Assembly (NCBI RefSeq): GCF_902686445.1
Contig: NC_062222.1
Coordinates: 44,391,792 to 44,455,791 of the forward strand
Length of the DNA stretch: 64,000 nt
From: Sciurus carolinensis
Taxonomy: Eukaryota > Chordata > Mammalia > Rodentia > Sciuridae
Direction: 5' to 3'
The position numbers and the translations under genes are program-made. The notes beneath the pieces were generated by a model that did no database searches, was not told the DNA's origin, and saw only the letters and a program-made list of their open reading frames with translations. The first letter of the stretch is position 1, and each line of letters begins with the position of its first letter. This document shows, one piece after another, positions 1 to 12,600 of this stretch.

Positions 1-3000
1 AAAAATAAAAATAGAAGCTACTCTAACACCTGGAGATTAAATAATATGCTATTGAATGACCAATAGCAGAAGAAATCAAGGATGAAATAAAAAAGTACTT
101 AGAGGTAAATGAGAATAATGATACAATGATACAATGTATCAAAAGTTCTGGGACACTATGAAGACAGTTCTAAGAGGAAAGTTCATTGCATTGAGCTCAT
201 TTATTAAAAGGATCGAAAGTCACCAAATAAATAACCTAACATTACATCTCAAAACCCTAGAAAAAGAAGCACAAATCAACACCCAAAGCAGAAGAAGATA
301 GAAAATAATTAAAATAAGAGCTGAAATGAAAATTGAAACAAGTAAACAATCCAAAGAATCAACAAAACAAAAAGTTGGTTCTTTGAAAAAAACAATAATA
401 TTGATATGCCCTTAACCAAGTTAATGAAGACAGAAAATGCAAATTATTAAAATTTGTAATGAAAAAGGAAATATCATGATGGACACTACTGAAATGCAGA
501 TAATTATCAGAAACTATTTTGAAAATTTATACTTTAATAAAATAGAAAATCTTGAAGACATCAACAGATTTCTAAAGACATATGACCAAATGGAATCAGG
601 AGGACATACATAATTTAAACAGATAATTTCAAACAATGAAATAGAAGACAACATCACAAACCAACCAAGAAAGAAAATCTCAGGACCAGATGAATTCTCA
701 GCTGAGTTCTACCAGACCTTCAAAAAAGAACTAACCCAATACTCCAGAAATTATTCCATGCAATAGAAAAGGAGAGAACCCTTTCAAACTCATTCTTTGA
801 AGTTATTATCACACTGATACCGAAGCCTGACAAAGACAAATCAAGGAAAGAAAACTTTAGACCAAGATCCCTGATGAACATAGATGCAAAAATTCTCAAT
901 AAAATTCTGGCAAATTGCAAACAAAAACATATTAAAAAGATAATGCACTGTGGGGAGTCATTTATGACCAGCAATTAAAACTGAGCTTGGTGAGCTGTCA
1001 GACATGGAAATCTGGTTTTCAGGAACTGGCAATCATTGAGCGATTGCTCCAGATGGCCTGAAGTATGTGATGTCCCTGTGCAGTGGCTCACCCCTGGGTA
1101 TTTGCTGGTTCTACTGTGATGACCCACAAAAGCAAATGGCTTCCTTAACTCCACCCCATCCTATTCCTCACATAAGAAGCTCCTCCTGGTCCCCCTTTAC
1201 CTGTATAACTGTAAATAAAGGGAAGGTGGGCTCCTCCATCATTGTTAGAAGCCAGATCTTAGCATGTGCAATCTATCACACTCCCTTCAATCTAAAAAGA
1301 AAATTGTCTCCTGTGGTTATTTTATTAAGCAAGTTTCTTAGTGATTAATCTACAGCCTGCTCACTTTTCCAACAGAAACCCTTTCCCTTACCCGCACTGG
1401 ATGTGGAAGAAACCCTATGCACCATGATCAAGTGGGGTTCATCCAAGGGATGCAAGGTTGGTTCAACATATGGAAATCCATAAACATAATTCATCACATT
1501 AATAGACTTAAAAGACAAGAATCACATGATCATCTCAATCGATGCGGAAAAAGCATTTGACAAAATACACATCTTTTCTGTTCAAAACACTAGAAAAACT
1601 AGGGATAGTAGGAACATACCTCGACATTGTAAAAACTATCTATGCTAAACTCAAGGCCAACATCATTCTAAATGGAGAAAAATTGAAAGCATTCCCTTAA
1701 AAACTGGAGCAAGACAGTAATGCCCTCTTTCACCACTCCTATTCAACATCATCCTTGAAACTTTAGCCAGAGCAATTAGACAGATGAAAGAAATTAAAGG
1801 AATACCAATAGGAAGAAAGGAACTCAAACTATCCCTATTTGGTGATGACATGATTCTGTATTTAGAAGACCAAAAAACTTCACCAGAAAACTTCTAGAAC
1901 TCATAAATGAATTCAGTAAAATAGCAGGATATAAAATTAAAAACCCATAAGTCAATAGTGTTCCTATACTTCAGTGATGAATCAACTGAAAGAGAAATTA
2001 GGAAAACTATCTCATTCACAATAGCCTCAAAAAAATTTTGAGAATCCATCTAACAAAAGAGGTAAAAGCCCTCTACAATGAAAACTACAGAAAACTAAAG
2101 AAAGAAATTGAAGAAGAGTTTAGAAGATGAAAAGATCTCCCATGTTCTTAGATAGGCAGAATTAATATTGTCAAAATGGTCACACTACCAAAAAGTGCTA
2201 TACAGATTTAATGCAATTTCTATTAACATTCTAATAATGTTCTCTATAGAACTAGAAAAAGCAATCATAAAATTCATTTGGAAAAATAAGAGACCCAGAA
2301 TAGCCAAAGCAATCCTCAGTGAGAAAAGTGAAGCCGAAAGCATCACAATATCAGAACTTAAATTATACTACAGAGTTATAGTAACCAAAACCACATGGCA
2401 TTGGCAATAAAGCAGACATGAAGACCAAAGGTACAGAATAGAATACACAGAGACAAACCCACATTGTTGCAGTTATCTCATAGTAGACAAAGGTGGCATT
2501 GGAGAAAAGAAATTCTCTTCAACATATGGTGTTGGGAAAACTGGAAATCCATAGGTAGCCAAATGAAATCAGACCCATATTTCTCATGCTGCACAAAACT
2601 CAACTCAAAGTGCATCAAGGACCTAGGCATTAGATCAGAGACCCTGTGCCTACTAGAAGAAAAAGTAGGACCAAATCTCCATATTGTAAGTTTAGGGACC
2701 AAATTCCTCAAAAAGATTTCTAAAGTGCAAGAAGTAAAATCAAGAATCAATAAGTGGAATGATATCAAATTAAAAAGCTTCTTCACTGCAAAGGAAACAA
2801 TCAAGAACATGAACAGAGAGCCTACAGAATGGGAGAAAATCTTGACTACCTGCACCTTAGATAAAGTTTTAATCTCCAGGATATATAAAGAACCAAAAAA
2901 CTTAACACCAAACCCCCAAATCACCCAATCAATAAATGGGGTAAGGAACAGAATAGATACCTTACAGAAGAAGAAATACAATCAATCAACAAAATATTAA

Positions 3001-3394
3001 AAATGTTCAACATCTATAGCAATTTGAGAAATGCAAATATAAATTACACAAAGATTTCATCTCACTCCAATCAGAATGATAATTATAAAAAAATACAAGT
3101 TAACAATAAAAGTTGGCAAGGATGTAGGGAAAAAGGTACACTCACACTTTGTTAGTGGGGACTGCAAATTGGTGCAACCACTATGGAAAACAGTAGAGAT
3201 TCCTTAGAAAACTTGTAATGGAACCACCATTTGACCCAGTTATCCCACTCCTAGGCATAAACCGAAAGGACTGAAAATCAGCATACTACAATGATGCAGC
3301 CACATCAATGTTTATAATAGCTCTATTCACAATAGCTAAGATATGGAACCAACATAGGTGCCCCTCAATAGATTAATGGATAAAGAAAATGTGG
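1..3394 (+). mobile_element. Old degraded L1, ORF2 part (5' segment of a split element)
   Basis: Sense-strand L1 ORF2 remnant starting near the end of the endonuclease region and running through reverse transcriptase to the C-terminal region. It aligns along its length with the younger L1 nested in it (for example around 40 versus 5890, and 1430 versus 6820). Stops and frameshifts break it throughout. At 1840-1851 the catalytic FADD box reads F-G-D-D, so it is dead at a key motif as well. It is interrupted by an LTR-like insert at 949-1416 and by a complete L1 at 3395-9236, and resumes at 9250. Its 5' end lies outside the window. Confidence 0.9.
949..1416. mobile_element. LTR-like 468-bp insertion in the old L1
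   Basis: This stretch has no counterpart in the other L1 copy, where the flanking sequence is continuous. It is bounded by the same six bases, ATGCAC, at 943-948 and 1417-1422. It begins TGTGGGG, as many LTRs do, and has an AATAAA-type signal near 1213. The right end does not show the usual terminal CA, which may be mutation. A six-base target duplication fits an ERVK/class II solo LTR. The family is not recognised, and it encodes nothing convincing. Confidence 0.55.
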
Positions 3395-4058
3395 GGAGAT
3401 CCAAGATGGCGGACTAGAGGATGACTGCATCTCCCGTCGCTCCAGAACTCAGGATTCAAGAAGGGGAGGTATTGAGAGACTCGGACCAACATAGAGCCGT
3501 AGGGTGAGTCTCTCCCACCGGGTGAAGCTCGGCCTGGGCGGCAGGCCTGGACAGTAGGCAGCTTCTTGGAGCAGGACAGGGCAGCGAGAGTCTTCCCCAA
3601 GCAGCCCTGCTCCCTCCAGTGGCAGGTGCAATCCACAGCCAGCTTTTCGGAGCAGGCCTGCCCAGTGAGAGCTTTTCTGCACAGAGCCAACCCCAAGCCC
3701 TGAACCCAGCGGCGGGCCCTGGCCCACAGTCGGCTTCTTGGACCAGGGCAGGACAGCAAGAGGCTTTCCCAAGCAACCCAGCTCCCTCTGGCTGTGGCAG
3801 GCCCTGTCTACAGCCAGCTTCTAGGAGCAGTGAGGGATTTCCACACAGAACCAGCCCCCAGCCCTGGACCCAGTAGTGGGCTAGAGGCAGTTTTCTTCGG
3901 AAGCACTGCATATCAAGTTCCTCCAAGACTTCAGGCTACTGAAGGCTGGGAGGTGATACACTGGAAATCTACAGGGACACTATAAGCCAATAGAGGAAAT
4001 CTGCAATATCTCAGAGTCCCACTGATATCTGACCAATATGAGAAAATAAGGGAAGAAA
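3395..4058 (+). promoter_or_regulatory. L1 5' UTR/promoter with YY1-like site and two monomer-like repeats
   Basis: GC-rich leader upstream of ORF1. CAAGATGGCGG at 3402-3412 matches the YY1 motif that sets the transcription start in primate L1. Two diverged head-to-tail units follow, at about 3553-3725 and 3726-3898. The shared block GCTTCTTGGA starts at 3561 and 3733 (period about 172 bp), and the later blocks (CCAGCTTTT/CCAGCTTCT, AGCCCTGAACCCAG/AGCCCTGGACCCAG) keep the same order. Monomer-like promoters are known in rodent L1. Open frames here on either strand are chance GC-rich frames. Confidence 0.7.
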
Positions 4059-4982
4059 ATGTCCAAAACAAACCTAGATACTATATCAATAAAACCCAAT
4101 GACAGCACAGCAGAAGAAATGTCAGAAAGGGAGTTCAGAATGTACATAATTAAAACAATCAGGGAAGCAAACGAGGAGATGAAAGAGCAAATGCAGGCAT
4201 TGAAGGAAGAGATGAAAGAGCAAATGCGGGCATTAAATGATGGCACTAATCAACAGTTAAAAGAGCAAATATGGGAAGTAAAAGATCATTTCAACAAAGA
4301 GTTAGAGATACTGAAAATAAACAAACAAACAGAAATCCTTGATATGAAGCAAACAATAAACCAAGTTAAAAACTCCATAGAAAGCATAACCAATAAGATA
4401 GAACACCTGGAAGACAGAACCTCAGACATTGAAGAAAAAATATTTAATCTTGAAAACAAAATTGATCAAACAGAGAAGATGGTAAGAAATCATGAATAGA
4501 ATCTACAAGAATTATGGGATATCATGAAAAGGCCAAATTTAAGAATTATTGGAATTGAGGAATGCACAGAGAAACAAACCAAAGGAATGAACAACCTATT
4601 CAATGAAATAATATCAGAAAATTTCCCAAATCTGAAGAATGAAATGGAAAACCAGGTACAAGAGGTTTATAGGACTCCAAATATACAAAATTACAACAGA
4701 CCCACACCAAGGCACATTATAATGAAAATACCTAACATTCAAAATAAAGACAGAATTTTAAAGTCCGCAAGAGAAAAGAATCAAATTACAATCAAGGGGA
4801 AACCAATAAGAATATCAGCAGATTTTTCAATCCAGACCCTAAAAGCTAGAAGGGCCTGGAACAACATTTACCAAGCCCTGAAAGAAAACGGATGCCAACC
4901 AAAAATCTTATACCCAGCAAAACTTACTTTCAGATTTGACAACGAAATAAGATCCTTCCATGATAAACAAAAGCTAAAATAA
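4059..4982 (+). pseudogene. L1 ORF1 protein, one internal stop
   Basis: ORF1p is the RNA-binding nucleic-acid chaperone of the L1 ribonucleoprotein. The frame from ATG 4059 encodes an N-terminal polar segment, then a long heptad-like coiled coil (about residues 25-145). After an in-frame TAG at 4497-4499 the same frame continues into the RRM (NLRIIGIEE at about 4539) and the C-terminal domain (PIRISADFS near 4804), ending at 4982. One nonsense change is therefore the only visible break in about 307 codons. In the coiled coil, 4173-4205 and 4206-4238 are a near-perfect 33-bp (11-codon) tandem duplication. This is an unrepaired genomic copy, annotated as a pseudogene. Confidence 0.9.
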
Positions 4983-5143
4983 TTTACAAAAAGAAAGCTG
5001 GCATTACAGAACATTCTCAGCAAAATATTCCATGAGGAAGAGATAAAAAACAATGATGCAAATCAGCAATGGGAGGAACTAGCCTAAAGGAATAGCCAAA
5101 TAAAGGAGAAACCAAATCATGTCAAAAAACAAAAATGAGTCAA

Positions 5144-8100
5144 ATGACTGGGAATATAAATCATATCACAATAATAACCCTGAATGTTAATGGCCTGAAC
5201 TCATCAATCAAAAGACATAGACTGGCAGATTGGATTAAAAAGAAAAATCCAACAATATGCTGCCTGTAAGAGACTCATCTCATAGAAAGAGATACCCACA
5301 GACAAAAGGTGAAAGGATGGGAAAAACATACCATGCACACGGAGCAGCAAAAAAGCTGGAGTATCCATCCTCATTTCAGATAAAGTGAACTTCAAGCCAA
5401 AACTAGTCAGAAGGGATAAAGAAGGACATTACATACTGCTTAAGGGAAGCATAAATCAGCAAGACATAACAATCATAAATATCTATGCCCTGAACATTGG
5501 CTCATCCATGTACATCAAACAAATCCTTCTTAATTCCAGAAATCAAATAGACCACAACACAATAATACTAGGCGATTTTAACACACCTCTCTCACATCTG
5601 GATAGATCTTCCAAACAAAAATTGAATAAAGAAACCATAGATCTCAATAACACAATCAACAATTTAGACTTAACCGACATATATAGAATATATCATTCAA
5701 CAAAGAATGAATACACTTTCTTCTCAGCAGCACATGGATCCTTCTCTAAAATAGACCACATTTTATGCCACATAGCTACTGTTAGCAAATACAAGAAGAT
5801 AGAGATACTACCTTGTATTCTATCAGATCATAATGGTTTGAAATTAGAAATAAATGACAGAATAAAAAACAGAAACTTCTCCAATACCTGGAGATTAAAT
5901 AATACTCTATTATATGATGAATGGATAACAGAAGATATCAGGAGGGAAATAAAAAAATTCTTAGAAGTAAACGAGAACAAAGACACATCATATCAAAATC
6001 TCTGGGACACTATGAAAGCAGTACTCAGAGGAAGATTTATTTCAAGGGGCACATTCAACAAAAGAAGAAAAAATCAACAAATAAACGACTTAACACTACA
6101 GCTCAAAGCCCTAGAAAAAGAAGAGCAGACCAACACCAAAAGTAGTAGAATACAGGAAATAGTTAAAATCAGAGCTGAATCAACGAAAATGAAACAAAAG
6201 AAACAATCGAAAAAATTAACAAAATAAAGAATTGGTTCTTTGAAAAAATAAAATTGATAAACCCTTAGCCACACTAACAAAGAGAAAGAGAGAGAAAACT
6301 CAAATTACTAAAATTCGGAATGAACAAGGAAATATCACTACAGACATGAGTGAAATACAAAACATAATTAGAAGCTATTTTGAAAATCTGTATTTCAACA
6401 AAACAGAAAACCTCGAAGACATCAGCAAGTTTCTAGAGACATATGAATTACCTAAACTGAACCAGGAGGACATATGCAACTTAAATAAATCAATTTCAGC
6501 AATGAAATGGAAGAGGTCATCAAAAGCCTACCAACAAAGAAAAGTCCAGGACCAGATGGGTTCTCAGCTGAGTTCTACAAAACCTTCAAAGAAGAGCTCA
6601 TTCCAATACTTCTCAAAGTATTCCATGAAATAGAAGAGGAGGGAACCCTCCCAAACTCATTCTATGAAGCCAATATTACCCTGATACCTAAACCAGACAG
6701 AGACACATCGAGGAAGGAAAATTTCAGACCAATATCCTTAATGAACATGGACGCAAAAATTCTCAACAAAATTTTAGCAAATCGCATACAAAAACATATT
6801 AAAAAGATAGTGCACCATGATCAAGTGGGTTTCATCCCAGGGATGCAAGGTTGGTTCAACATCCAGAAATCAATAAATGTCATTCACCATATCAACAGAC
6901 TTAAAGTTAAGAATCACATGATTATTTTGATAGATGCAGAAAAAGCATTCGATAAAATACAGCATCCCTTCATGCTCAAAACACTAGAAAAAAATAGGGA
7001 TAACGGGAACATTCCTTAACATTATAAAGGCCATCTACGCTAAACCCATGGCCAATATCATTGTAAATGGTGAAAAACTGAAAGGATTCCCCCTAAAAAC
7101 TGGAACAAGGCAGGGATGCCCTCTTTTACCACTTCTATTCAACAACATCCTTGAAACTCTAGTCAGAGCAATTAGACAGACCAAAGAAATTAAAGGGATA
7201 TGAATAGGAAAGGAAGAACTCAAACTATCCCTGTTTGCTGATGACATCATTATATATTTAGAGGAACTGGAAAATTCCACCAGAAAAATTTTAGAACTCA
7301 TAAGTGAATTCAGTAAAGTAGCAGGTTACAAGATCAATGCTCATAAATCCAATGCATTTTTATACATAAGTGATGAATCTTCAGAAAGAGAAGTTAGGAA
7401 AACTACCCCATTCACAATAGCATCGAAAAAAATAAAATACTTGGAAATCAATCTCACAAAAGAGGTGAAAGACCTCTACAATGAGAACTACAGAATGCTA
7501 AAGAAAGAAATTAAAGAAAATCTTAGAAGAAGGAAAGATCTCCCATGTTCTTGGATAGGCAGAATTAATATTGTCAAAATGGCCATACTACCAAAAGTGC
7601 TATACAGATTCAATGCAATTCCAATTAAAATCCCAATGACGTACCTTACAGAAATTGAACCAGCAATCATGAAATTCATCTGGAAAAATAAGAAACCCAG
7701 AACAGCTAAAGCAATCCTTAGTAGGAAGAGTGAAGCAGGGGGTATTGCAATACCAGATCTTCAACTCTATTATGAAGCAATAGTAACAAAAACGGCATGG
7801 TATTGGTACCAAAATAGACAGGTAGATCAATGGTACAGAATGAGGACATGGACACAAACCCACATAAATACAATTTTCTCATGCTAGACAAAGGGGCCAA
7901 AAATATGCAATGGAGAAAAGATAGCCTCTTCAACAAATGGTGCTGGGAAAAGTGGAAATTCATATGCAACAGAATGAAATTAAACCCCTATCTCTCACCC
8001 TACACAAAACTCAACTCAAAATGGATCAATGACCTTGGAATCTGACCAGAGACCCTTCATCTTATAGAAGAAACAGTAGGTCCAAATCTTCAACATGTTG

Positions 8101-8956
8101 GCTTAGGATCAGACTTCCTTAACAGGACTCCCATAGCACAAGAAATAAAAGCAAGAATCAACAACTGGGATAGATTCAAACTAAATAGCTTTCTCTTAGC
8201 AAAGGAAACTATCAGTAATGTTAAGAGAGAACCTACAGAGTGGGAGAAAATCTATCATACTTCAGATAGAGCACTAATTTCCAGAATATATAAAGAACTC
8301 AAAAACACTACACCAAGAATACAAATAATCCAATTAAAAAAATGTGCTAAGGAAATGAACAGACACTTCACAGAAGAGGATCTATAAGCAATCAACAGAT
8401 ATATGAAAAAATGTTCAACATCTCTAGTAATAAGAGAAATGCAAATCAAAACTCCCCTAAGATTCCATCTCACCCCAATTAGAATGGTGATTATCAAGAA
8501 CACAAGCAACAATAGTTGTTGGAGAGGATGTGGGGAATAAGGTACACTCATACATTGCTAGTGGGGTTGCAAATTAGTGCAGTCACTCTGGAAAGCAGTA
8601 TGGAGATTCCTCAGAAAGCTTGGAATGGAACCACCATTTGACCCAGCTATCCCACTCCTTGGCCTATACTCAAAGGACTTAAAATCAGCATACTACAGAG
8701 ATACAGCCATATCAATGTTCATAGCTGCTCAATTCACAATAGCCAGTTTGTGGAACCAACCTAGATGTCCTTCAGTTAATGAATGGATAAAGAAACTGTG
8801 GTATATATATATACAATGGAATATTACTCAGCCATAAAGAAGGATAAAATTATGGCATTGGCAGGCAAATGGATGAAATTGAAGAATATCATGCTAAGTG
8901 AGATAAGACAATCTCAAAAAACCAAAGGACGAATGATCTCGCTGATAAGCGGATGA
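5144..8956 (+). pseudogene. L1 ORF2 (endonuclease/reverse transcriptase), frameshifted
   Basis: ORF2p nicks target DNA and reverse-transcribes L1 RNA. From ATG 5144 the start of the AP-like endonuclease is clear (TLNVNGLN at about 5183). An in-frame TAA lies at 5267 and a frameshift near 5330. The longest intact part, up to 6227, carries the endonuclease motifs GDFN (about 5573) and SDHN (about 5826). After further shifts near 6200 and 6500 the RT region shows FRPISLMN (about 6725), the AEKAFDKI box (about 6940) and the catalytic FADD (7234-7245). The C-terminal region continues to TGA 8954-8956. At least five breaks make it non-functional. The break positions are my reading and approximate. 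Confidence 0.9.
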
Positions 8957-9236
8957 GGACACATAATGGGGGGTGGGAGGGGTTAGTGTTAGGGTTAGGG
9001 TTAGAGTTAGGGTTAGGGAGGGGGGCAAGAATGGAGGAAGGAAGGACTGTATAGAGGGAAAAGAGGGGTGGGAGGGGTGAGGGGGAAGGGAAAAAATAAC
9101 CGAATGAATCAAACAACATTACCCTATGTAAATTTATGATTACACAAATGGATGCCTTTACTCCATGTAGAAACAGAGAAACAACATGTATCCCATTTGT
9201 TTACAATAAAAAAAATTAAAAATTAAAAATTAAAAA
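8957..9236 (+). other. L1 3' UTR with G-rich and TTAGGG-like tract
   Basis: After the ORF2 stop there is a G-rich polypurine stretch, typical of L1 3' UTRs. Here it contains a short run of telomere-type hexamers (8983-9018: GTTAGGG units, with one GAGTTAGG variant) flanked by G runs (8968-8980 and 9018-9025). A second G-rich block follows at about 9055-9090. The element ends with a short ORF-less segment and an A-rich tail from about 9208. Confidence 0.8.
8983..9018 (+). repeat. Short TTAGGG (telomere-like) repeat inside L1
   Basis: About five to six hexamer units of the vertebrate telomere type, slightly degenerate, in G-strand orientation. It sits inside the L1 3' UTR and not at a chromosome end, so it is an internal telomere-like sequence. 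Runs of three or more Gs on both sides make G-quadruplex formation plausible. Confidence 0.85.
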
Positions 9237-9249
9237 AAAGAAAATGTGG

Positions 9250-9665
9250 TACATATACACAATGGAATATTATTCAGTCTTAAAGAAGAATGAAATTATG
9301 GTATTGCTGGTAAATTAATGGAACTAGAGACTATCATGCTAGGTGAAATTAGCCAATCCCAAAAAACCAAAGGTTAAATATTTTCTCTGATATGTGGATG
9401 CTAATACACATAAGGGAGTGGGGGAAGGAATTAGTTCATTGGCTTAGACAAAGGGGAATGAAGGGAAGGGAGAGGAATGGGAATAGAAAAGACAGTAGAA
9501 TGAATTGGATGCAACTTTCCTATGTTCATATATGAATACAAAACCAGTGTAACTCCCCATCATGTACAACCACAAGAACAGGAAGTTATACTCCATGTAC
9601 GTATAATATGCCACAATACATTCTACTGCCAAGTATAAATAAAAAGAACAAATAAAAATGTTTAA
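9250..9665 (+). mobile_element. Old degraded L1, 3' end (resumes after nested L1)
   Basis: Continues the old L1 of 1-3394 across the nested insertion: ORF2 tail (ATGGAATATTATTCAG near 9261), then the G/A-rich 3' UTR and an A-rich end at about 9640-9665. Confidence 0.85.
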
Positions 9666-12600
9666 AAATTAGATATGCCTAATAGTCTAACATAGAAGAT
9701 AAAATGCATTATATTTTAAAACGAATATGTTTTTTTTAAATTTTAAAACCAGTGTAAGTTTTTAAATCATATTATATTAAGGGAAATAGAGACAGGAAGA
9801 GAAACAATTATCTGTCAGTGTAAGATAACAATGCTCGTATAATAAATTTCTGAATTTTTATCTATACCATTTTATGCATGTATTTAAAAGTTTTGATTAT
9901 AATAGTTAATTGATACTTAGTCTATATTTCACTTAGCATTTCCTGTGCTGGTACTACTACCATTCCTTCCAGCATGTTTCATACGTAGATTATAATTTGT
10001 TTAACCTTTCCCCTTTGTTAGAATGCTTAAACTTCTTGGTTATTATAAATACCTTTGTGATGAACATCAGCATGAATTTTTTTCCCTACTTAGAATTATC
10101 TCCTTCCTAGAATGGATTCCCAGAAATGGAATTACTGGACATGAACATTTTCTAAATGACCTTTGGCATCCATGGTGTGTGACCCAGATGATGCTGGAGG
10201 TCCCCACCCCTCAATGCAGAGGTCTTTGTGTGTCTTAATAAGACAAACAGAAGGGAGCCATATCTCTATCTCTCATTCGGGGACAATTCACTCTTTCTGT
10301 GATTCTATTTCAAAAAAATTTGGCCACCTTCCACATTCCTTTTAGTTCTATAACAATTCAAAAGCAAGTGTGTAGTTCTTCTTTATTCATCAAATATTTT
10401 TGTAACTCAAAAATTCAACAGATGGTATCATTGATGGATTGTTGTAACCCAAGACCAGTGAAATTCAGAGACACTGCTCCGGTTTAGAAAACATCCACGT
10501 CCCAAATGCGTTAGTGCCACATAGACACAGCTTAACCTCTTGGGTGCTGCAGTCACAGCTTTTGCTGTATCTGCACGTTACCGGTAGTATGATTTGTTTC
10601 TTAAAATCCATAGTAAACCAGCTCAATTTCTTTTTACTTAGTGTCTTCCTAAACAATAATATCTATAAAATCAAAGTTTTTATGAAGTAATTATAGTTTT
10701 AGCTCACATCAAACTAAATGTGTAACTCAAATTTTTATTGGTAAAAATGTCACCTAAAGTCAGGAGTATGTGTACCATACTTAAGAAATTGTATTTGTAT
10801 TTGTCTGCTACCTAAGCTATAATCATCTCTTTCTGTTTTTCAGACACAGAATGATAGCACCCGTTAATATTCTTACTTTTGTTTATCAATAGCACCCTAT
10901 AAATAAAGCAAATAACAACATCCAAGATGTTACTGTTCATTTCAAGAAACAAAGACTCCCCCATACAGAGAGGTTTCAGCGGCAATAACAAACATATGGA
11001 CTGTGTTTGTACAGAAGTGTGAATGGAAGTTCCTGTAAGGTATGCAGCTTCTAGGTGCTTAAAATTTCAAGAAGGAACACTATTTACAAAGAACAGCTTA
11101 TTCCCCAAACCATCATTCCATCACAAAGTTTAAGGGAAAGAAAAGGCAGGACATGTGAGTGTTCAGGGGAAAGGAATCTATAAAATTCTTTGGAATGGTA
11201 GAAATCATGGAATTCAGAAATATCTGGACACACACACATTTATTCTTAAGGAAAACTCCAGGTTTGAAACCCAAACCTAGATCCTATGGCACTTCCTGGG
11301 GTGGGATTTGGGGGGTGAGGGAAGTACTGTTCCAGGTTAACAGACCAGCCATGCTCACCACTCAGTATTGTTGTATATAAGATTTTTAAATAACTGTTAT
11401 TTGATTCACGTGTGATTTTAAAAAAATAATTTAAAATATATTTTTTAAAGTATAAATTTATTATTGGTTTCCTTCTTGTGCAGGTAGGGATGCTGTAAGA
11501 TTTTGGTGTCTTATAGGGGGAAGAATTTCAAAAGATTCATCTGCGGTTCAGAGAATCTTTGAAGTGGGGAGGAAGTTATTTTTAGGAAAATTGCAAGTAT
11601 TTTCCTCCTCTCCAAGCAGGAGGTTGACAGAGTTGGGGGGGAAGATGGGAGAAGTTGATCGTTGGTTCAGCAGACATGAAGACTTGACTTGGCATTGTGT
11701 TCATTCCTGGAGTGTTTCCAAAGAGGTGATTTTGCTGACATCCATCCCCAAGAGAAATCATACACACCTTACAGACACGGAATCCACGGCACACCACTGG
11801 ACTGGGAGACTTCCGGAGTCTGTGGGACAGTTACACTACTCGCAATCATTTTTGGGGAGAAGAGAAGCAAGATGCTAGAGCTCACGTGTATGCTTGAACA
11901 GTGACAGCAAATACATTCGAAGAATTTAAAATGTGCTTAAAGATGAGGTGTCACCCAACCCAAAGTGGATATATAAGAATGTTAGAGACAGTAAGTAAAC
12001 AAACAAACAACAATAACAAACCCTCCCAAAAAACAAAAACAAAACCAAAAACTACCAGGGAGATAAAAGCAAATATTAGAAATAGGCTAATATGTTATGT
12101 CATAAAGTCCTCTCTTTTCTGGTCCTGCCTGTGCCATAAGCCACCTGCAAATCTCCAATAATATTAAAGGTTTTTAATTTGTGGCTTTCCAGAGTAAGCT
12201 AGAACCCTCAGTTCAAATGCTAAAATTTTTAAATGAAAGGACTCTTCTAACTAACACAGGAAGGAATTTAAATTTTCACTTTCTCACTATCCAGTGCTTG
12301 CCCACACCCAGGATCCCTGTCAGTTCTTCCTATGTGTGAAGAGTAATGTTCATCTAACTGCTTCCCCGCAAAGTTATTGATTCCATTAAAAAAGTAGTCC
12401 TTTCGATGATCGCTTCTTATGTACTTAAGCAAAATTCGCAAGATCAGTTTTTAAACTAAGTAATCCTTTAAAGCTTTAATCAAACATCTTGATTCAGCAA
12501 CCAAGTAGGTCAGATGTTTGTTAGCAGGTCTAACAAGCTCTGTGAGTTAAGAACCTTGTTATTAAAGCCTTGTTTAAAAAAACTTACTCATTTTCTCCTC

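Larger units (their letters stand above)
3395..9236 (+). mobile_element. Nearly full-length L1 retrotransposon nested in the old L1
   Basis: A 5.84-kb LINE-1 with 5' UTR, ORF1, ORF2, G-rich 3' UTR and A-rich tail. It is flanked by an exact 13-bp target-site duplication (AAAGAAAATGTGG) at 3382-3394 and 9237-9249. Removing element plus one duplicate restores continuous old L1 sequence. The intact duplication and a YY1-like motif (CAAGATGGCGG, 3402-3412) right at the start, as in human L1, indicate insertion of an almost full-length transcript. Both ORFs carry stops or frameshifts, so it cannot now mobilise itself. Confidence 0.95.

Noticed and set aside
2464..3000. 178-codon and antisense 167-codon frames
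   Set aside because: The plus frame is old L1 ORF2 C-terminal sequence; the minus frame is its shadow.
3373..3926. Four overlapping open frames of 85-156 codons on both strands
   Set aside because: They lie in the GC-rich L1 5' UTR, overlap each other in different frames and show no family; a by-product of composition and tandem repeats.
8983..9018. TTAGGG repeats as a chromosome end or fusion scar
   Set aside because: Only a few units, and they sit inside a recognisable L1 3' UTR with L1 sequence on both sides.
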